A stretch of 64,000 nt of DNA from Escarpia spicata (GCA_963995525.1 OZ023205.1:41690379-41754378); one strand, 5' to 3'; counted from the stretch's first letter, positions 11,501 through 23,656 are shown. The notes: generated by a model from the sequence alone, not told the origin. Made by a program: numbers and translations.

Positions 11501-12890
11501 TCAAATTTGTTTGATCAGTATGAATATCACCACAGTGATAACAAGGTTCAGTTCTCAGCACCCAAATTTTAATTTCCATCCTTTATTTTTTTCACAGGCA
11601 TTCTTATGTTTATATATATATCTTTAGTATAATCCCTCGTAATTATACGGGAAGAATTCACGCAATCGGCGGTTTGAAACGGAATTAGCCTTTTCACGGA
11701 AATTCCGCGATCGCAAAAAACGGACGAAATCGCGGTATTTGCGTTTTCAAAAGGATCTTCCTTGATCGCAAAAAAGAGCAAAACCACCGCCTTTTTCACC
11801 AATAATGCCTTAACTGGAGATATTTTGAAACAAATATGTTTAATATGCAACGATGTTAATTTCATTTTGTGGATTTTTTAAATGCGCAAGGCAAATCGTT
11901 GCGAATGTCATGGTGCCTATGCTACCTCATGTCAACCGACGTAAACAGGGACATGCGCAGAATGCGCTAACATAAACCGTTTCGCGATCGTTGTCTGGCT
12001 GTCCGCTAAGCGCATGGAAGACATGTTGCTAATTAAATGTAGTTGTCACATCATTAGAACACGTATGATGTAAATATTCCGGTTTCGAACACAAAACGCG
12101 AAGGAGTAACAACAGCCTAGGTTACACTGGCTCAAAGTGAGATAGTCCGCGTTTCGTAGTTCTAACAAATTTCGTTAGATGGCGACATATAAAGTGCTAG
12201 CTAAACATTAAATATTTTAATGGTTGAACAAAATTATTAATGAAACAGCAGTGATTTGAACATACATAATTGTTATTATGATTGCTTGTATAATTTACAT
12301 TTGCTGACTTATATATTAAGGTAGCTGCACCGGGTATCACGTCAGTTGATTTCTTTATTTTTTTCTTCATAGAACATTAGTAGGTGTCAGTATGAACATG
12401 TGTACTAATAAAAAACCAAGGCACTAGCGCCATATGTAACCAATCAGTCCTTAAAAAAACTAGTATTTTTAGTGTGTCTTTGGAAAGGCCCTTTTTAGAT
12501 TCTTGGTAACTGACGATGTTTCCATAGTGACGATCACGTGTGCGTCTGCCCAGTTCAAACATAAATTCATTCACCACGAATGCAGATCATAATAGTTTGG
12601 TTATTCTCATGCCACTATGCTGTTGTATTATAATTACCTAAATGCATCACTCTGTCAAATCACCAAATATTGGCGGTAGTTTTGTTTATTCTCCGATAAT
12701 GCCCGACCTCAGCCGCCATTTGCAATGACACGTGACTGACCCCAGAAGATGTCAATCAGTCTTGACTACTACAACAAGTTCAACATATGGCCCTTCGTAA
12801 CACAATATCATGAGACAACTTGGCAGGAAAACCTTGGGGGTAAATCTCAGTAATAGAAATGTCTGTCAAATTGTGTTGAAATAAGCCACA
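8574..12890. other. no gene recognised
   Basis: Outside Polinton A. The open frames here (for example on the minus strand between 8768 and 9589) show no recognisable domain. A short stretch at 11055-11165 follows a CCCCAG and is Cys-rich but stops within 20 codons. Low-complexity AAACGGAA-type sequence near 11640-11780 resembles 14520-14690. Confidence 0.5.
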
Positions 12891-13738
12891 TTTAACAAGA
12901 TAACAAGATTGCCATCCAGAAAATTACTCTGGATGGCAGTTGGACAAGGAAGCCTTTTGGCTTATCGAGAGTCCAATACTTTTTATCTACATGTATCCCG
13001 CCTTTTTAAGGTGTGTGTCGATTTTATTTTTAAACATATTCACGCTACTAGCACCAACACAATCAGGAGATAATCTGTTCCATTCATTTACAGTCCTTTG
13101 TGAGAATGAGAACTTTCTTATATCTAATCTACACTGCTCCTTTACTAATGTTGCTTCATGTCCTCTGGTCCTTCTATCTTTCTTAACTGAGAACAAAATG
13201 TTTCTATCAATATTTTCATAACCATTCAATATTTTAAACACTTCTATGTGATCTCCTCTCAATCTCCTGGTCTCTAGTGTTGTTAAACCACATTCTTTTA
13301 GGCGTATTTCGTAACTAAGATCCCTCAGATTTTGTATCATTTTAGTCGCTCTCCTCTGTACTCTTTCTAGCATATCTATGTCCTTCTTGCGATATGGCCT
13401 CCATGCTTGTATACAATATTCTAAATGAGGCCTCACTATTGTTTTGTACAGCGGTACTATTAATTCTTTTTTCTTATACGCTATATTTCGCCTAATTAAT
13501 CCAAGGATTTGATTTCCCTTTGACGCTGCAATTCCGCACTGCTCTGAAACCTTCATATCAGCACTAATGGTTAACCCTAAGTCCTTTTCTTTTACAGTAG
13601 TACTTAGAACAGTACCCCCCATTTTATATTTTACCTCTTCATTCCCATGACCTGTGTGGAGGCATTTACATTTCCCAAAATTGAACAGCATTTGCCACTT
13701 TTCAGACCATTTGATCAACCTATCAAGATCATCATGCC
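12891..13738 (-). mobile_element. CR1-type LINE, 5-prime truncated; RT C-terminal region
   Basis: On the minus strand, 13718 down to 12987 encodes 243 residues of the post-catalytic part of a non-LTR reverse transcriptase: a WSEKWQMLFN start, VRPHLEYC, and MLERVQRRATKMI typical of CR1/Jockey-like ends. Only the 3-prime 0.85 kb is present. The tail has a stem-loop (12911-12937) and short TCTTGTTA repeats, like the related element ending at 62010. The open frame is intact, so this is a fairly recent truncated insertion. Confidence 0.85.
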
Positions 13739-14689
13739 AGTAAATTCACATTTCTAAGCAAAATACAAGCATCTGGTGACACGTGTATTGTTAGTGACAA
13801 CCAGGAAGTACTACTTAATGTAACTTTTTATAAAAACTACGGTTGGTTTTATGTTTGGTGAAGGGGTCGTGCCAAAAATGCAGTACGGATTTTTGCTGTC
13901 TTTCAACATCCTAGCAAAATGTTTATCAAACTGTATCAAACTTAATATTAATTTGTTTACACAAAAACACGTATGAATGTCAATAACATGTTTGTACTTA
14001 CAACTATACCAATTTTTCTTTAGGGAGTTTCTCAAAATGAAATAAAATGCAATTTTAAAGTGATTTTGTTATTGTCTTTAAACACATTTAAATATTTCTA
14101 AACAACATAAACAAATAAATTATTTTTGGTCTGGAGTAATGTTTAATATCTGAGGCAAACTCTGAAAAAAAATGGTTAGCTTATCTTCAAAAGAAGCATA
14201 TAATAGCCGATGCAGCCACCTTAAGCACTGCTGCATTAGGAACAATCTGTCATTTATATGTAACTGTATGACAGGAATTATTTTATTATCTAAATTGTTT
14301 TTGTACGGTTGTTACTGTGGTGCTAATATTACAAAAATGTTGTTGTTAGAAAAGTTAGCCACACCGTAAAACGGTATTATTTATATATATAAATTATGCA
14401 GAGATCATAACATTGTGATATTTTACAGAATGTATTATTTTTCAAAGTTAATTTTGAAATTAAATATTTCTTTTCTTAACAGAAATGGGATTCTTTGGCT
14501 TGTATGCCATTTTTAATCGGAAAATGCGTCATTTGACACCAACAAATGCGTCATTTGAAAGGGAATTTGTTTTTTCTGAAACGGAAAATACATCGTTTAA
14601 AACGGAATTTGATACAGAATTTGCCATTTTATGAAACGGGATTGAAACAGAGTTTGCCCTTTTTTGAAACGGAAAATCAGTGTCCCTAA
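13739..14689. other. no gene recognised; A/T-rich
   Basis: A/T-rich sequence without a convincing coding region. The end (14510-14690) holds several AAACGGAA-containing near-repeats resembling those near 11650. No domain, RNA gene or terminal repeat is recognised. Confidence 0.5.
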
Positions 14690-15445
14690 ACATATTCACA
14701 GGCATTGGTCATTGCACAGGCTACTCTCACAATCTTGTCCAAGGTAGTCAGCCGGGACCCTGGGTCATTCTGCAACATTGTTATTGGCACAGTCCCTTGT
14801 AACATTGTGTACTTCTGTCTTGCAATGCCAATAACACGTTCCACATCAATCCGTACAGGTTTCTAGTTTTCTCAACCGCACTCAGCTGGTTCTTCCCCCT
14901 CGTGAATGCAGGAATCTGAAGTGTGGCACAGTGAAGGCCCAGTTGGTCTGCCATGGAATTACTGAAACCGATTGATCGTATGATTGTCTTTCAGGCAAGG
15001 CCTGACAACACTGAACAATGTCATCATCACTGTAAAGCTAGACAGGCCACTGAATGTCTTTACCTTCTCATCATTTCCTTCACAGGAAGTTTCATCAAAC
15101 ACTGCCAGCTTCAACCTGAGTTTTCAAGTCATAATGTTCAGTACGCAGACTCTGGCACTCACACTCCATGGCACTAATGTCAGTTACAGTCAACTGAGTC
15201 TGTGTACCCGTACATTTGTCATATGCAGTGTCCATAGAATCGGCGAGAGAGGCTGCTCTTTCCACATTGTTGAGCTGGTTCCCAGTTGCGTCACAGTGAG
15301 GTGTTGCTAATTCATCAGCATTGTCACGAATGTCACCAGCTTCTGATGAAAAGTTGAGCAGACCCTCAGCAGCAGTACGCTTCAATTCCTCCCGTTTCCT
15401 CTTGCTTGCTTCTCGGCGTTCAAAGGTATCTAGCTTTGACCTGCC
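14690..15445 (-). pseudogene. DDE_Tnp_4 family transposase remnant
   Basis: Read on the minus strand, an ELKR-rich N-terminal segment (15385-15095) precedes a FSGLSSFTVMMTLF block. A C-terminal block follows with RIDVERVIGIARQKYTMLQG, the pattern around the last catalytic acidic residue of Tnp_4 (HARBI1/THAP-associated) transposases, and then DKIVRVACAMTNAC. Stops and frameshifts separate these blocks and the central catalytic region is lost. A relic of a cut-and-paste transposon. Confidence 0.7.
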
Positions 15446-16079
15446 ACGAATCCCCCATTAACACGCCGTGCTGATTTTGCCGTCCAAAATGGCTGACACT
15501 GGAGTATCACGTGACGCGTGACGTCAATATAACACGTATTGATATAAATCGAAACTTTTGTTTTTGGAATGTTATGGCCTTTGGAAGAAAGTCTAGTGTA
15601 AACGTTACAGTGCTGTCATTTACCGTAAATATGACAACGTTTGACACTATGTAATATTCAATAAATGTATAGCCACCGAGAGACCTCAGTTATTTAATAA
15701 TGTATCTGTTATCTTAGCAAACACCAATGAGCTGCCTCTCTTAGAATTATAGACTGGAATATGTCTTGCTGATTTCATATGTATTTGTTGAATGAGCATG
15801 AATGATTCCACTGACCTCAGTGTTGAGGTCTGTTTCTTAGCTGCCTAAAAGCAGAACCATTAATAACTGCTGGTCCAATTCGCATAAAAACAATTATAGA
15901 TAGTAGTAAGAAGAGGAATGATGTATACCATATCGAATTAGAACAAAGGTACATCGACAATTCAAAGGTAGCAATATTATGTCACAAAAGCTGTGTTTCG
16001 TCATACACGTCACATCACCATACCACACTCCACCTCAAGAGAAAAGGTGAGCAGGAACAAGCTTCCCCTCGGACAAGGA
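15446..16079. other. no gene recognised
   Basis: No domain or conserved frame is visible between the transposase remnant and the Cys-motif remnant that follows. Contains TGACGTCA-like and CACGTGAC-type motifs of unknown meaning. Confidence 0.4.
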
Positions 16080-16856
16080 GGCGCACTGAAATGTCCTTAA
16101 ATTTCAAGAAACAATGTTTTGTATGTGGCAAAATATGCCTTCCCCTCAATCCAAAGAATCCAGGGCGATGGCAAAAAGTGCGTCAGTGCAGAACGGTTGA
16201 ACGTCCTGGTTGTACGTAATTGAAAGACCACCTGCGTCGGAAATGTAGAGAAAGAAAGGACAGCCTTTCTGATGCGGTGAAGAGAAGTCTAGGAGTGATA
16301 TACCTACATGCAGCTGATGCACAATATCAGCTTCTACAAACAGTTCACTGCTCAAAGCAACGTGATTTATGCCGTGAAGAAAAATACTTATAAATACACG
16401 ATTGATGATTCAATCGATTCTCTCATCATCTAAATTAATGAGGATCCATCTAGGATGTGGACATCAATGGAGCTGCATAAGCTATATCGAAATGAAAATG
16501 GGCAACAGTCTCGTAAATCTATTTTAGAAAAACTGAAGTTACATTTCGGAAAGGATATCGTAGTGGTGTAAATCCAGGGGTGTGCAGTCTATTCTGCTTC
16601 AAATATCACAATAAAACGGTTTGACGACCGCATCATCAGCATTAATTCATCAGCTGACAAGTTTGGTGACATGTCTCAAACTTTTACACATGCATGCGCT
16701 CACGGGGTGTGACACAGTGTCGTATCCAATTGGAAAAAGAAAGATAACTGCAACAAAAGCACTCCAAAAGTCACAGTGCCCTCGACTACATGTCATCAGG
16801 GATCAGGTTGGTTTCGTCACGATCGGACTACTGGGTCAAAAAACGAAAACGTAGGC
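16080..16856 (+). pseudogene. mobile-element-like relic with HALTGCDT motif
   Basis: An early segment reads KKQCFVCGKIC followed by RWQKVRQC, a probable zinc-binding cluster. About 500 bases later comes HMHALTGCDTVSYPIGKRK. The TGCDT-S-GK pattern recurs in uncharacterised, probably transposon-encoded invertebrate proteins, from general recall. Several stops interrupt it. The 3-prime end abuts Polinton B at about 16857. Identity is tentative. Confidence 0.4.
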
Positions 16857-17099
16857 TACTACTATACACGTAAAAGCGAAGCGTTAATGCAATGGCTTTA
16901 GCTAATCGAATACGCGACAGTTATTGTCCACCCGATCGGTGCCGAATAATAATAATAATAATAATAATAAGATAACTTCTATTGCGCCTAAATCCTTGGA
17001 AACCAAGCTCAGAGGCGCATCAAAACAAAAGGGTTGGTCAATCTCAAAGTCCATAAGTAGTTTTCCAGTTGTCAACAGATGGGTCAAGGCGCTAGGGAG

Positions 17100-19170
17100 C
17101 TAAGGTGGATAAGCAAGGTTGTAAAGATACGTTTTTAAATGACGACGGAATTTTGTAATATTTTCAACTGATCTAACACTAAGAGGAAGCATATTCCAAA
17201 GAGTTGGTGCAGCAACAGAAAAAGCCCTAGTTCCAATGTTAGTGTTGGCTCTAGGAACAAAAAGTAGGTCAGAACTAGATGATCGAAGCTGGATAGATTT
17301 TCTTACAGGAGTAAGCAATAAATGCAAATAAGATGGTTGCTTATTGGACAGTGCCTGATATGTAATGGTACAGATCTTAAAAATTATACGATATCGTACA
17401 GGAAGCCAATGTAAAGACTTCAAAAGTGGCACAGAGCGAGAAAAACGAGGAGATCTTGTAACTACTCTTGCTAGACAATTTTGGACACGCTGAAGTTTTG
17501 TGATATCCTTGCTAGCGATATTATAAAGGAGGGAATTGCAATAGTCAATTCTGCTGCTAACAAGCGCTGTTGCAATAGTCTTAGCAACAGAAAATGACAT
17601 ATACCGGCGAATACGGCGAAGATCACGAATATGATAAAAACAGCAGCGACATGTTTGAGATATATGTTGTCGGAAATTGAAGTTTCTATCAAAGATTACT
17701 CCTAGATTACGCACCGAGGTTGCTGGCGTGATGTACTGATTCAAAATACGCGTAGGGAAAAAACCATCCAGTTTACAACGCTGCATTCGAGTACCAATAA
17801 TGATCAATTCAGTTTTATTTGCATTTAATTTCAACTTGCTGTCAGTCATCCAATGGAAGATATCTTGAAGGCAATCACTAAGTTGGTTAAGGGAGCGATT
17901 TGTATCCGGGGTAGCCAACGAAATGTAAATCTGAGTGTCATCAGCATAAAGATGATGATCTAAGTTATGTTTTTGTATAACAGAGCTTAGTGGCGTGGTG
18001 TAAAGAGTAAAAAGCAAAGGCCCAAGAACAGAACCCTGGGGAACACCAAATAAAGCCGGCAGTGCAGCTGAAAAGCAGTTCCCAATCTTTATAGTTTGGT
18101 ATCTATCAGTTAGATACGAAGAAAACCAGCTTAGAGCTGTGCCAGATATGCCGTACCACTTTAATAGGCGTTCAATGAGAATGCTGTGATCAATCGTGTC
18201 AAACGCGGCAGAGAGATCTAGTAAGGTAAGTGCAGTCACTTTACCATTATTAATGTTCAAGGTAATGTCATTATGAACCTTTAAAAGGGCAGTCTCTGTT
18301 GAATGAAACTGCTTATATGCTGATTGTGACACATTAGTTAACACATTTGTGCTAATGTGAGACCTTAGACGACTTGCTACAACCTTTTCTAGTATTTTGG
18401 AAATGAAGCTGAGATTAGAAATAGGTCTATAACTGTTTAGGTCTTGCTTAGGCAGAGATGACTTCTTAAGAAGTGGTGTGACATGGGCGTATTTAAAATC
18501 ATCAGGAAAACAGCCAGAGCAAAGTGATGCATTTATAATATTTGTTATAGGTCCAATTAGTGTATCGAGACATGCTTTTAGCAGCATTGTTGGAAATGGA
18601 TCAAGTGCACAAGATTTATTTGGGGAGGACATAATTATTTTCCTAACTTCATCAACTGTTGCAGGTTCAAATGATACAAGTTGAGAATTTACTTGTGGAA
18701 AGTCCACACTGACATTACTTATATTATGATGTGGGAAAGCAGAACGAATGATACTGATTTTATTCTTGAAGTGACTAGAGAACGAATCACATAGAGACTT
18801 AATTGACATATGATCAGGTAACGATGGAGTAGGCCGTCTGTGTAGAATGTTATTGATGCAGTTCCATAACTGACGCGGATTATCAGACTTATTTATGACC
18901 ATATCTGTAAAATAATCTGATTTAGCTTTAGCCATTTGTCTGTTACAGAGGTGACATTGCTTAGAATAACGCGACCTATCTAATGGCGAGCGTGATTTGC
19001 GCCATACACGCTCTAAATAACGACGACGCCTTTTAGATAGTATAATTTCAGAAGTCATCCATGGAGCCGGTGGCCTTTCTGACACCCATTTGGATTTTAT
19101 AGGTGCATGTTTGTCAAGTAGTGCATTGAGTACTTGACAGTACTGTTTATATAAGTCAGATATATGTTTT
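17100..19170 (-). CDS. LINE reverse transcriptase, L2/CR1 group (ORF2 C-terminal part)
   Basis: About 690 residues in one open frame. An ERPPAPWMT linker follows the endonuclease; then RT blocks LLDLSAAFDTIDH, GVPQGSVLGPLLF and the catalytic LYADDTQIY, and the C-terminal LQRVQNCLARVV and LHWLPVRYRI region typical of L2/CR1 RTs. It would copy the element RNA at a nicked target. The frame is entered from the endonuclease through an A6 run near 19173 where one base is off, so the two domains are in different frames here. The first ATG in this frame is at 19085, inside the domain. Confidence 0.93.
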
Positions 19171-19837
19171 TTGGATCTGTGATAAGGTCAGATATAAGGA
19201 TATCAGCCATTAAAGCTGTAATGTCAATCCTATGAATGGCTCTGTAAGACACATTGTGTTTCGATTGTAAAGGGGCTATAGAACCATTAATATTGGCAAT
19301 GACAGTATGGTGGTCTGATAACCCATCTGAAACAGTAGGTGCTTGGATATTATTACAAGTTGAACGGGTTATCAAGAGGTCAAGCCAATGGCCATGTATA
19401 TGTGTCGAAAAGGTAACATGTTGTTTCAAATCAAATGATGCCAGAATATCATCAAACGTAGTTGTAGTTGAAGAAGGTATATCCAAATGTAGATTAAAAT
19501 CACCAAGAATGTAAAATTCTGAGTGAATGACTGCCAGATTTTCCAACATATCCTGAAAGTCTTCAAAGAAATTGGCAGGATGTCCTGGAGGGCGATAGAT
19601 ACAAACAAAGTGTGCGGAGAAAGAAGAATCTGAAATTTCAGCAAAGATGGACTCAAAACTAGAGTATTCAGGGTTAGAATGTAATTTAACTTTGAACTGC
19701 TGTGATATAAAAAAAGCCAACACCACCTCCACGGCCGACTAAACGTGGTCGATGGTGAAAGGTGTAACCAGAAGGGGAAACGTCAGCAATGCATGCATGT
19801 GTATCACGTGGTCTAAGCCAGGTCTCAGTTACAGCTA
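19171..19837 (-). pseudogene. LINE endonuclease (APE-like), truncated and frameshifted
   Basis: Starts abruptly at ILAVTETWLRP, so the first catalytic strand region is missing. Later APE-type motifs are present: YRPPG, ILGDFNLHLD and the terminal SDHHTV. Two single-base homopolymer problems break the frame: a T7 run (minus strand) near 19712 after GGGVGFF, and the A6 run near 19173. Would nick target DNA in an active element. Confidence 0.85.
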
Positions 19838-20244
19838 GAATAGGTTCTGGAACGTCGTCAACGGCATACCGCGACATCGGAGGAGTAGGTAGGCGACGCA
19901 ATATTGTCCGCACACGTTAGAGACGACGCTCTGCGACCGCTTGTCGTTGTACGTCCACGCGTCGTCGCAGTGACTGTGCAGGAAGGCGCGGAAGTCGGCG
20001 TGCAGCGGCGGCAGAACGTACGAATCGAAGTACTCGCCGACGCCTCGCCGGTCGACGTAGACGGCCACCCAGTGCTCCCCCGGTTCGCCGCCGTCGTCGG
20101 TATTGCACACGAAGGCCATCGGGTAAGTGGCGGCGGCGGCGGTGGCAGTGGTAAGTAGCGCATCTTTAGGTACGACGCCGACGACGATGCGTTTAGCGAA
20201 CGCATCGCGTTCCAGGCGACGCATCAGTTGGAACGTATCCATAG

Positions 20245-21448
20245 TTACGACGTACAGTCGTACAGAACGTTCCGCCCCCTATCGATCTCCAGCACCGTCT
20301 CGAATTCCGCGTACACGAGAACGTTCGTCGGTCGGGGTAGCGGCGTCTCGAATTGCATTTCAACGCCCACGGACCCCTGACGCACAATGTTGAAATGGTC
20401 CCCGTCGCAACAGTCGGGGGTCAGGTCGAAAGCGAAGACGGTGTAGCCGGCTTCGAAGTCCGAGCGCGATATGTCGTTCCCCTCGTCTTCGCCCGCTTTT
20501 CCGGTGGCCTCGAAGAGATTCATGTAGCTTCGGATGGTCCGGTGGCGCGGGAAGTCCGGCTGCAGCGGCTTGCTCGGCACCTGACGTCCATCGACGATGA
20601 GGAAGTTTATGTCGTTCTACAGCGCTTCGAACGGATTTCTAGTGTAGTCTCCGTTATAGGCGGCGTTGTCGATCATCATCAGGATTAGGCGTTTCGGAAT
20701 CACATCCATGTACAGGTTCTCGTGCGTGTGCGACACCGTGCCCGCCGTTATCGAGAACGACTTGCAGTCGACGCGGCGCATCGGGAACTTAGCCGTTCCC
20801 AAACTCCACGCTTTGATGTGCGCCAGCTAGACTTCCGGGTTCAACTTTTCGTACGTGCACGGAAATCGATCGTATCGCGATACGGCACCCCGGCGCGGCG
20901 GCCGGGGCCATGAGCGCGAAGGCGTCCTTCGAGAGCACCATGCGCATTTTCGCGTCGACTACGAACCCGGTGTTGTCGGCCTCGCGCGCGTTCATGTGTC
21001 CGGGGGTGTCTTTGTACCACAACGACCCCGTGAGATGCGATTGTTTCGCGTCGCTACCGTAACTCAGCAGGGTCTCGATGTAGGCCCGGTACACGTACGT
21101 ATTGGTCGACGGCGTCACGAGCGTGCCGTTCAGCGACACGTCGATTTGACTGAACATCGAATGCAGGAAATTGTTGACCGGCGCCACGTTGGTGCCTGCC
21201 CCTAGATTGGTACCATCCCCCTGAATCACTTTGAAGCGGACGTATACTTGAAGGCTCGCCAGGTCCGTATAGTCGTTGCCCGACCTCGGGATGAGGAACT
21301 CGACAGGACCGCCGGCGTCGAGAGCCGTCAGCGGTTGGTAGACGATCCACTGACAGCTCTCGATGCTCTTCTGCGTCACCGGTCCGGTGAACAGGTCCAG
21401 TTCGGTCTTCACGCCCTCGCACGCTACGCCGCTATTCACGAACGCCAT
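20245..21448 (-). pseudogene. MCP: Polinton major capsid protein, left arm
   Basis: Double jelly-roll (hexon-like) capsid protein of Polintons, starting MAFVNSGVACEGVK at 21448. The first 219 codons are open. A 4-base deletion shared with the right arm then shifts the frame near 20845, in the place where copy C reads VLKVKLNPEVQ. Two further nonsense changes lie in the second half: TAG in place of a Gln codon near 20618, and TAG near 20829. A segment of about 33 residues present in copy C at 38991-39095 is missing. Ends 3 bases before the protease start. Confidence 0.88.
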
Positions 21449-21454
21449 CGTCAC

Positions 21455-21864
21455 GCGTCGAATATATCGACCAGTCGACGTCCTCTCTTCCGTCTACTGA
21501 CGGTCGTCGCCGTTCGACGCGGCTTCTTTATACGCTGCTGCACTTTTTTCCTCCTCTTCGGCGCCGGCCCTTTCAATAGGCCGTCGAGAAGATCGACGCC
21601 GGCCTCCTTCGCGCGTCATTTTACCGACGCTTTCAGATTGCCGCCGTCGACGACGTCCCGCGCCACGCGCACGCCGGTTTTGAGCGCGCGTTTTCCCAAC
21701 GCCATGGCGCCTCTCTTAAAAAGCGGCATGACGCTTCAAAACAGACTCCCGAAAATATTAACCAGACCGTGTCCTCGTTGACCCCGACCACCGACGAAGA
21801 CCGGCAGTTGACCGCCGACCTGTCGAACGTAGTAGGCCTCGTACGGGTTCGTCGTCGTCGGCAT
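21455..21864 (-). pseudogene. basic core-like protein (pX-like), left arm
   Basis: Starts at 21864 with MPTTTNPYEAYYVRQVGGQ and keeps GQRGHGL and the Arg/Lys-rich tail ending DIFDA just before the MCP start. Two CGA to TGA changes (plus-strand TCA at 21736-21738 and 21616-21618) truncate it; copy C at 38100 has Arg there. Small basic proteins of this kind sit before MCP in Polintons and resemble adenovirus minor core proteins. Confidence 0.82.
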
Positions 21865-21879
21865 CGTGGTTAAAAAAAT

Positions 21880-22017
21880 ATCGATTTACAGCGTCTGATG
21901 TGAAGCGTCGCCACTAGCTTTCCCCGCTCGAATGGTATCGGTTGACCGCGATCGTCTCTTATATCGACCTCGATCGTATCGAATTGATGCCGCAGAAGCT
22001 TCACGTATTGGACGCGC
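21880..22017 (-). pseudogene. minor capsid (penton-like) protein, C-terminal fragment
   Basis: Encodes the last 45 or so residues matching copy C near 37950-38094, including HQFDTIEVDIRDD and FERGKLVATLHIRRCKS. It is cut at 22017, where the sequence switches to plus-strand integrase. Confidence 0.85.
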
Positions 22018-22350
22018 GAGGGAGATCGCGTGTGTATCAGTAAGACGAGGGGTCAATTCAAAAAAGGATACATGGCTAACTGGAGCGAGGAGCTCTTCAC
22101 CGTCGTAGAGGCGCATCCGTCCAAACCGCCCGTTTATCGCCTGAAGGACGACGCCGGGACGCCGGTAGAGGGCGCCTTCTACGAACAGGAACTACAACGC
22201 GTAGTCGTTCCGAAGGACAAACTGTATCGCGTGGAGGAGGTTCTGCAGCGTCGTCGTCGGCGCGGCGGCGAGTCGGAGGACTCGCCACCATGGATGCTGG
22301 CGACTGCACGAGGCGGGATTATGCGAATGAACGTCGTTCCTCCCGTATAA
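22018..22350 (+). pseudogene. INT: Polinton integrase C-terminal fragment
   Basis: Continues the integrase frame from ISKTRGQFKKG to YRVEEVLQRRR, corresponding to 36415-36650 in copy C. The chromodomain core (VKWSGYP in copy C) is missing and replaced by a frame running into downstream noncoding sequence equivalent to 36760-36880. The DDE catalytic core is absent. Confidence 0.85.
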
Positions 22351-22450
22351 GGGACCCTGCTGTATCGACAGACCGCAGTGGCGCGACGATGATCGACGAG
22401 GCGACGAGGCGCGGCGACGATACCGCTTCAGACATATTCGACGCGTGACG

Positions 22451-23654
22451 ATGGCGTTCGTGAATAGCGGCGTAGCGTGCGAGGGCGTGAAGACCGAACT
22501 GGACCTGTTCACCGGACCGGTGACGCAGAAGAGCATCGAGAGCTGTCAGTGGATCGTCTACCAACCGCTGACGGCTCTCGACGCCGGCGGTCCTGTCGAG
22601 TTCCTCATCCCGGGGTCGGGCAACGACTATACGGACCTGGCGAGCCTTCAAGTATACGTCCGCTTCAAAGTGATTCAGGGGGATGGTACCAATCTAGGGC
22701 CAGGCACCAACGTGGCGCCGGTCAACAATTTCCTGCATTCGATGTTCAGTCAAATCGACGTGTCTCTGAACGGCACGCTCGTGACGCCGTCGACCAATAC
22801 GTACGTGTACCGGGCCTACATCGAGACCCTGCTGAGTTACGGTAGCGACGCGAAACAATCGCATCTCACGGGGTCGTTGTGGTACAAAGACACCCCCGGA
22901 CACATGAACGCGCGCGAGGCCGACAACACCGGGTTCGTAGTCGACGCGAAAATGCGCATGGTGCTCTCGAAGGACGCCTTCGCGCTCATGGCCCCGGCCG
23001 CCGCGCCGGGGTGCCGTATCGCGATACGATCGATTTCCGTGCACGTACGAAAAGTTGAACCCGGAAGTCCAGCTGGCGCACATCAAAGCGTGGAGTTTGG
23101 GAACGGCTAAGTTCCCGATGCGCCGCGTCGACTGCAAGTCGTTCTCGATAACGGCGGGCACGGTGTCGCACACGCACGAGAACCTGTACATGGATGTGAT
23201 TCCGAAAGGCCTAATCCTGATGATGATCGACAACGCCGCCTATAACGGAGACTACACTAGAAATCCGTTCGAAGCGCTGCAGAACGACATAAACTTCCTC
23301 ATCGTCGATGGACGTCAGGTGCCGAGCAAGCCGCTGCAGCCGGACTTCCCGCGCCACCGGACCATCCGAAGCTACATGAATCTCTTCGAGGCCACCGGAA
23401 AAGCGGGCGAAGACGAGGGGAACGACATATCGCGCTCGGACTTCGAAGCCGGCTACACCGTCTTCGCTTTCGACCTGACCCCCGACTGTTGCGACGGGGA
23501 CCATTTCAACATTGTGCGTCAGGGGTCCGTGGGCGTTGAAATGCAATTCGAGACGCCGCTACCCCGACCGACGAACGTTCTCGTGTACGCGGAATTCGAG
23601 ACGGTGCTGGAGATCGATAGGGGGCGGAACGTTCTGTACGACTGTACGTCGTAA
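22451..23654 (+). pseudogene. MCP: Polinton major capsid protein, right arm
   Basis: Hexon-like capsid gene, nearly identical to 21448-20245 on the other strand. The first 219 codons run from 22451 to 23110. A 4-base deletion at about 23050 (GTACGAAAAGTTGAAC) puts the second half, 23055-23654, in another frame, in which it is fully open to the TCG TAA end. It lacks the 33-residue segment seen in copy C. Upstream, a deletion has removed the membrane protein, minor capsid and core protein genes, so it follows the integrase tail directly. Confidence 0.88.
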
Positions 23655-23656
23655 CT

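Larger units (their letters stand above)
16949..19837 (-). mobile_element. L2-like LINE inserted in Polinton protease gene
   Basis: The body lies between direct repeats GAATA (16944-16948 and 19838-19842), which match the single GAATA in the uninterrupted protease at 24057-24061. The 3-prime end (minus strand) has a short UTR and an (ATT)n tail, as in L2-group elements. The 5-prime end is truncated inside the endonuclease domain. Because the right-arm protease lacks it, the LINE arrived after the inverted duplication. Confidence 0.93.
16902..20242 (-). pseudogene. PRO: adenain-like cysteine protease, left arm, split by a LINE
   Basis: The minus-strand reading begins at 20242 and runs to FQNL at about 19843. 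It is then interrupted by a 2.9-kb LINE and resumes at 16948 with FGTDRVDNNCRVFD before the stop at 16902-16904. The His of GEHWVAVYV and the Cys of VCGQYC are in the uninterrupted part; only the last 15 or so residues are displaced. Otherwise nearly identical to the intact copy at 23657. In adenoviruses and Polintons this enzyme processes capsid precursors; here the insertion should abolish a normal product. Confidence 0.9.

Noticed and set aside
22694..23233. 179-codon minus-strand open frame
   Set aside because: Shadow of the MCP gene; Arg/His-rich with no domain.
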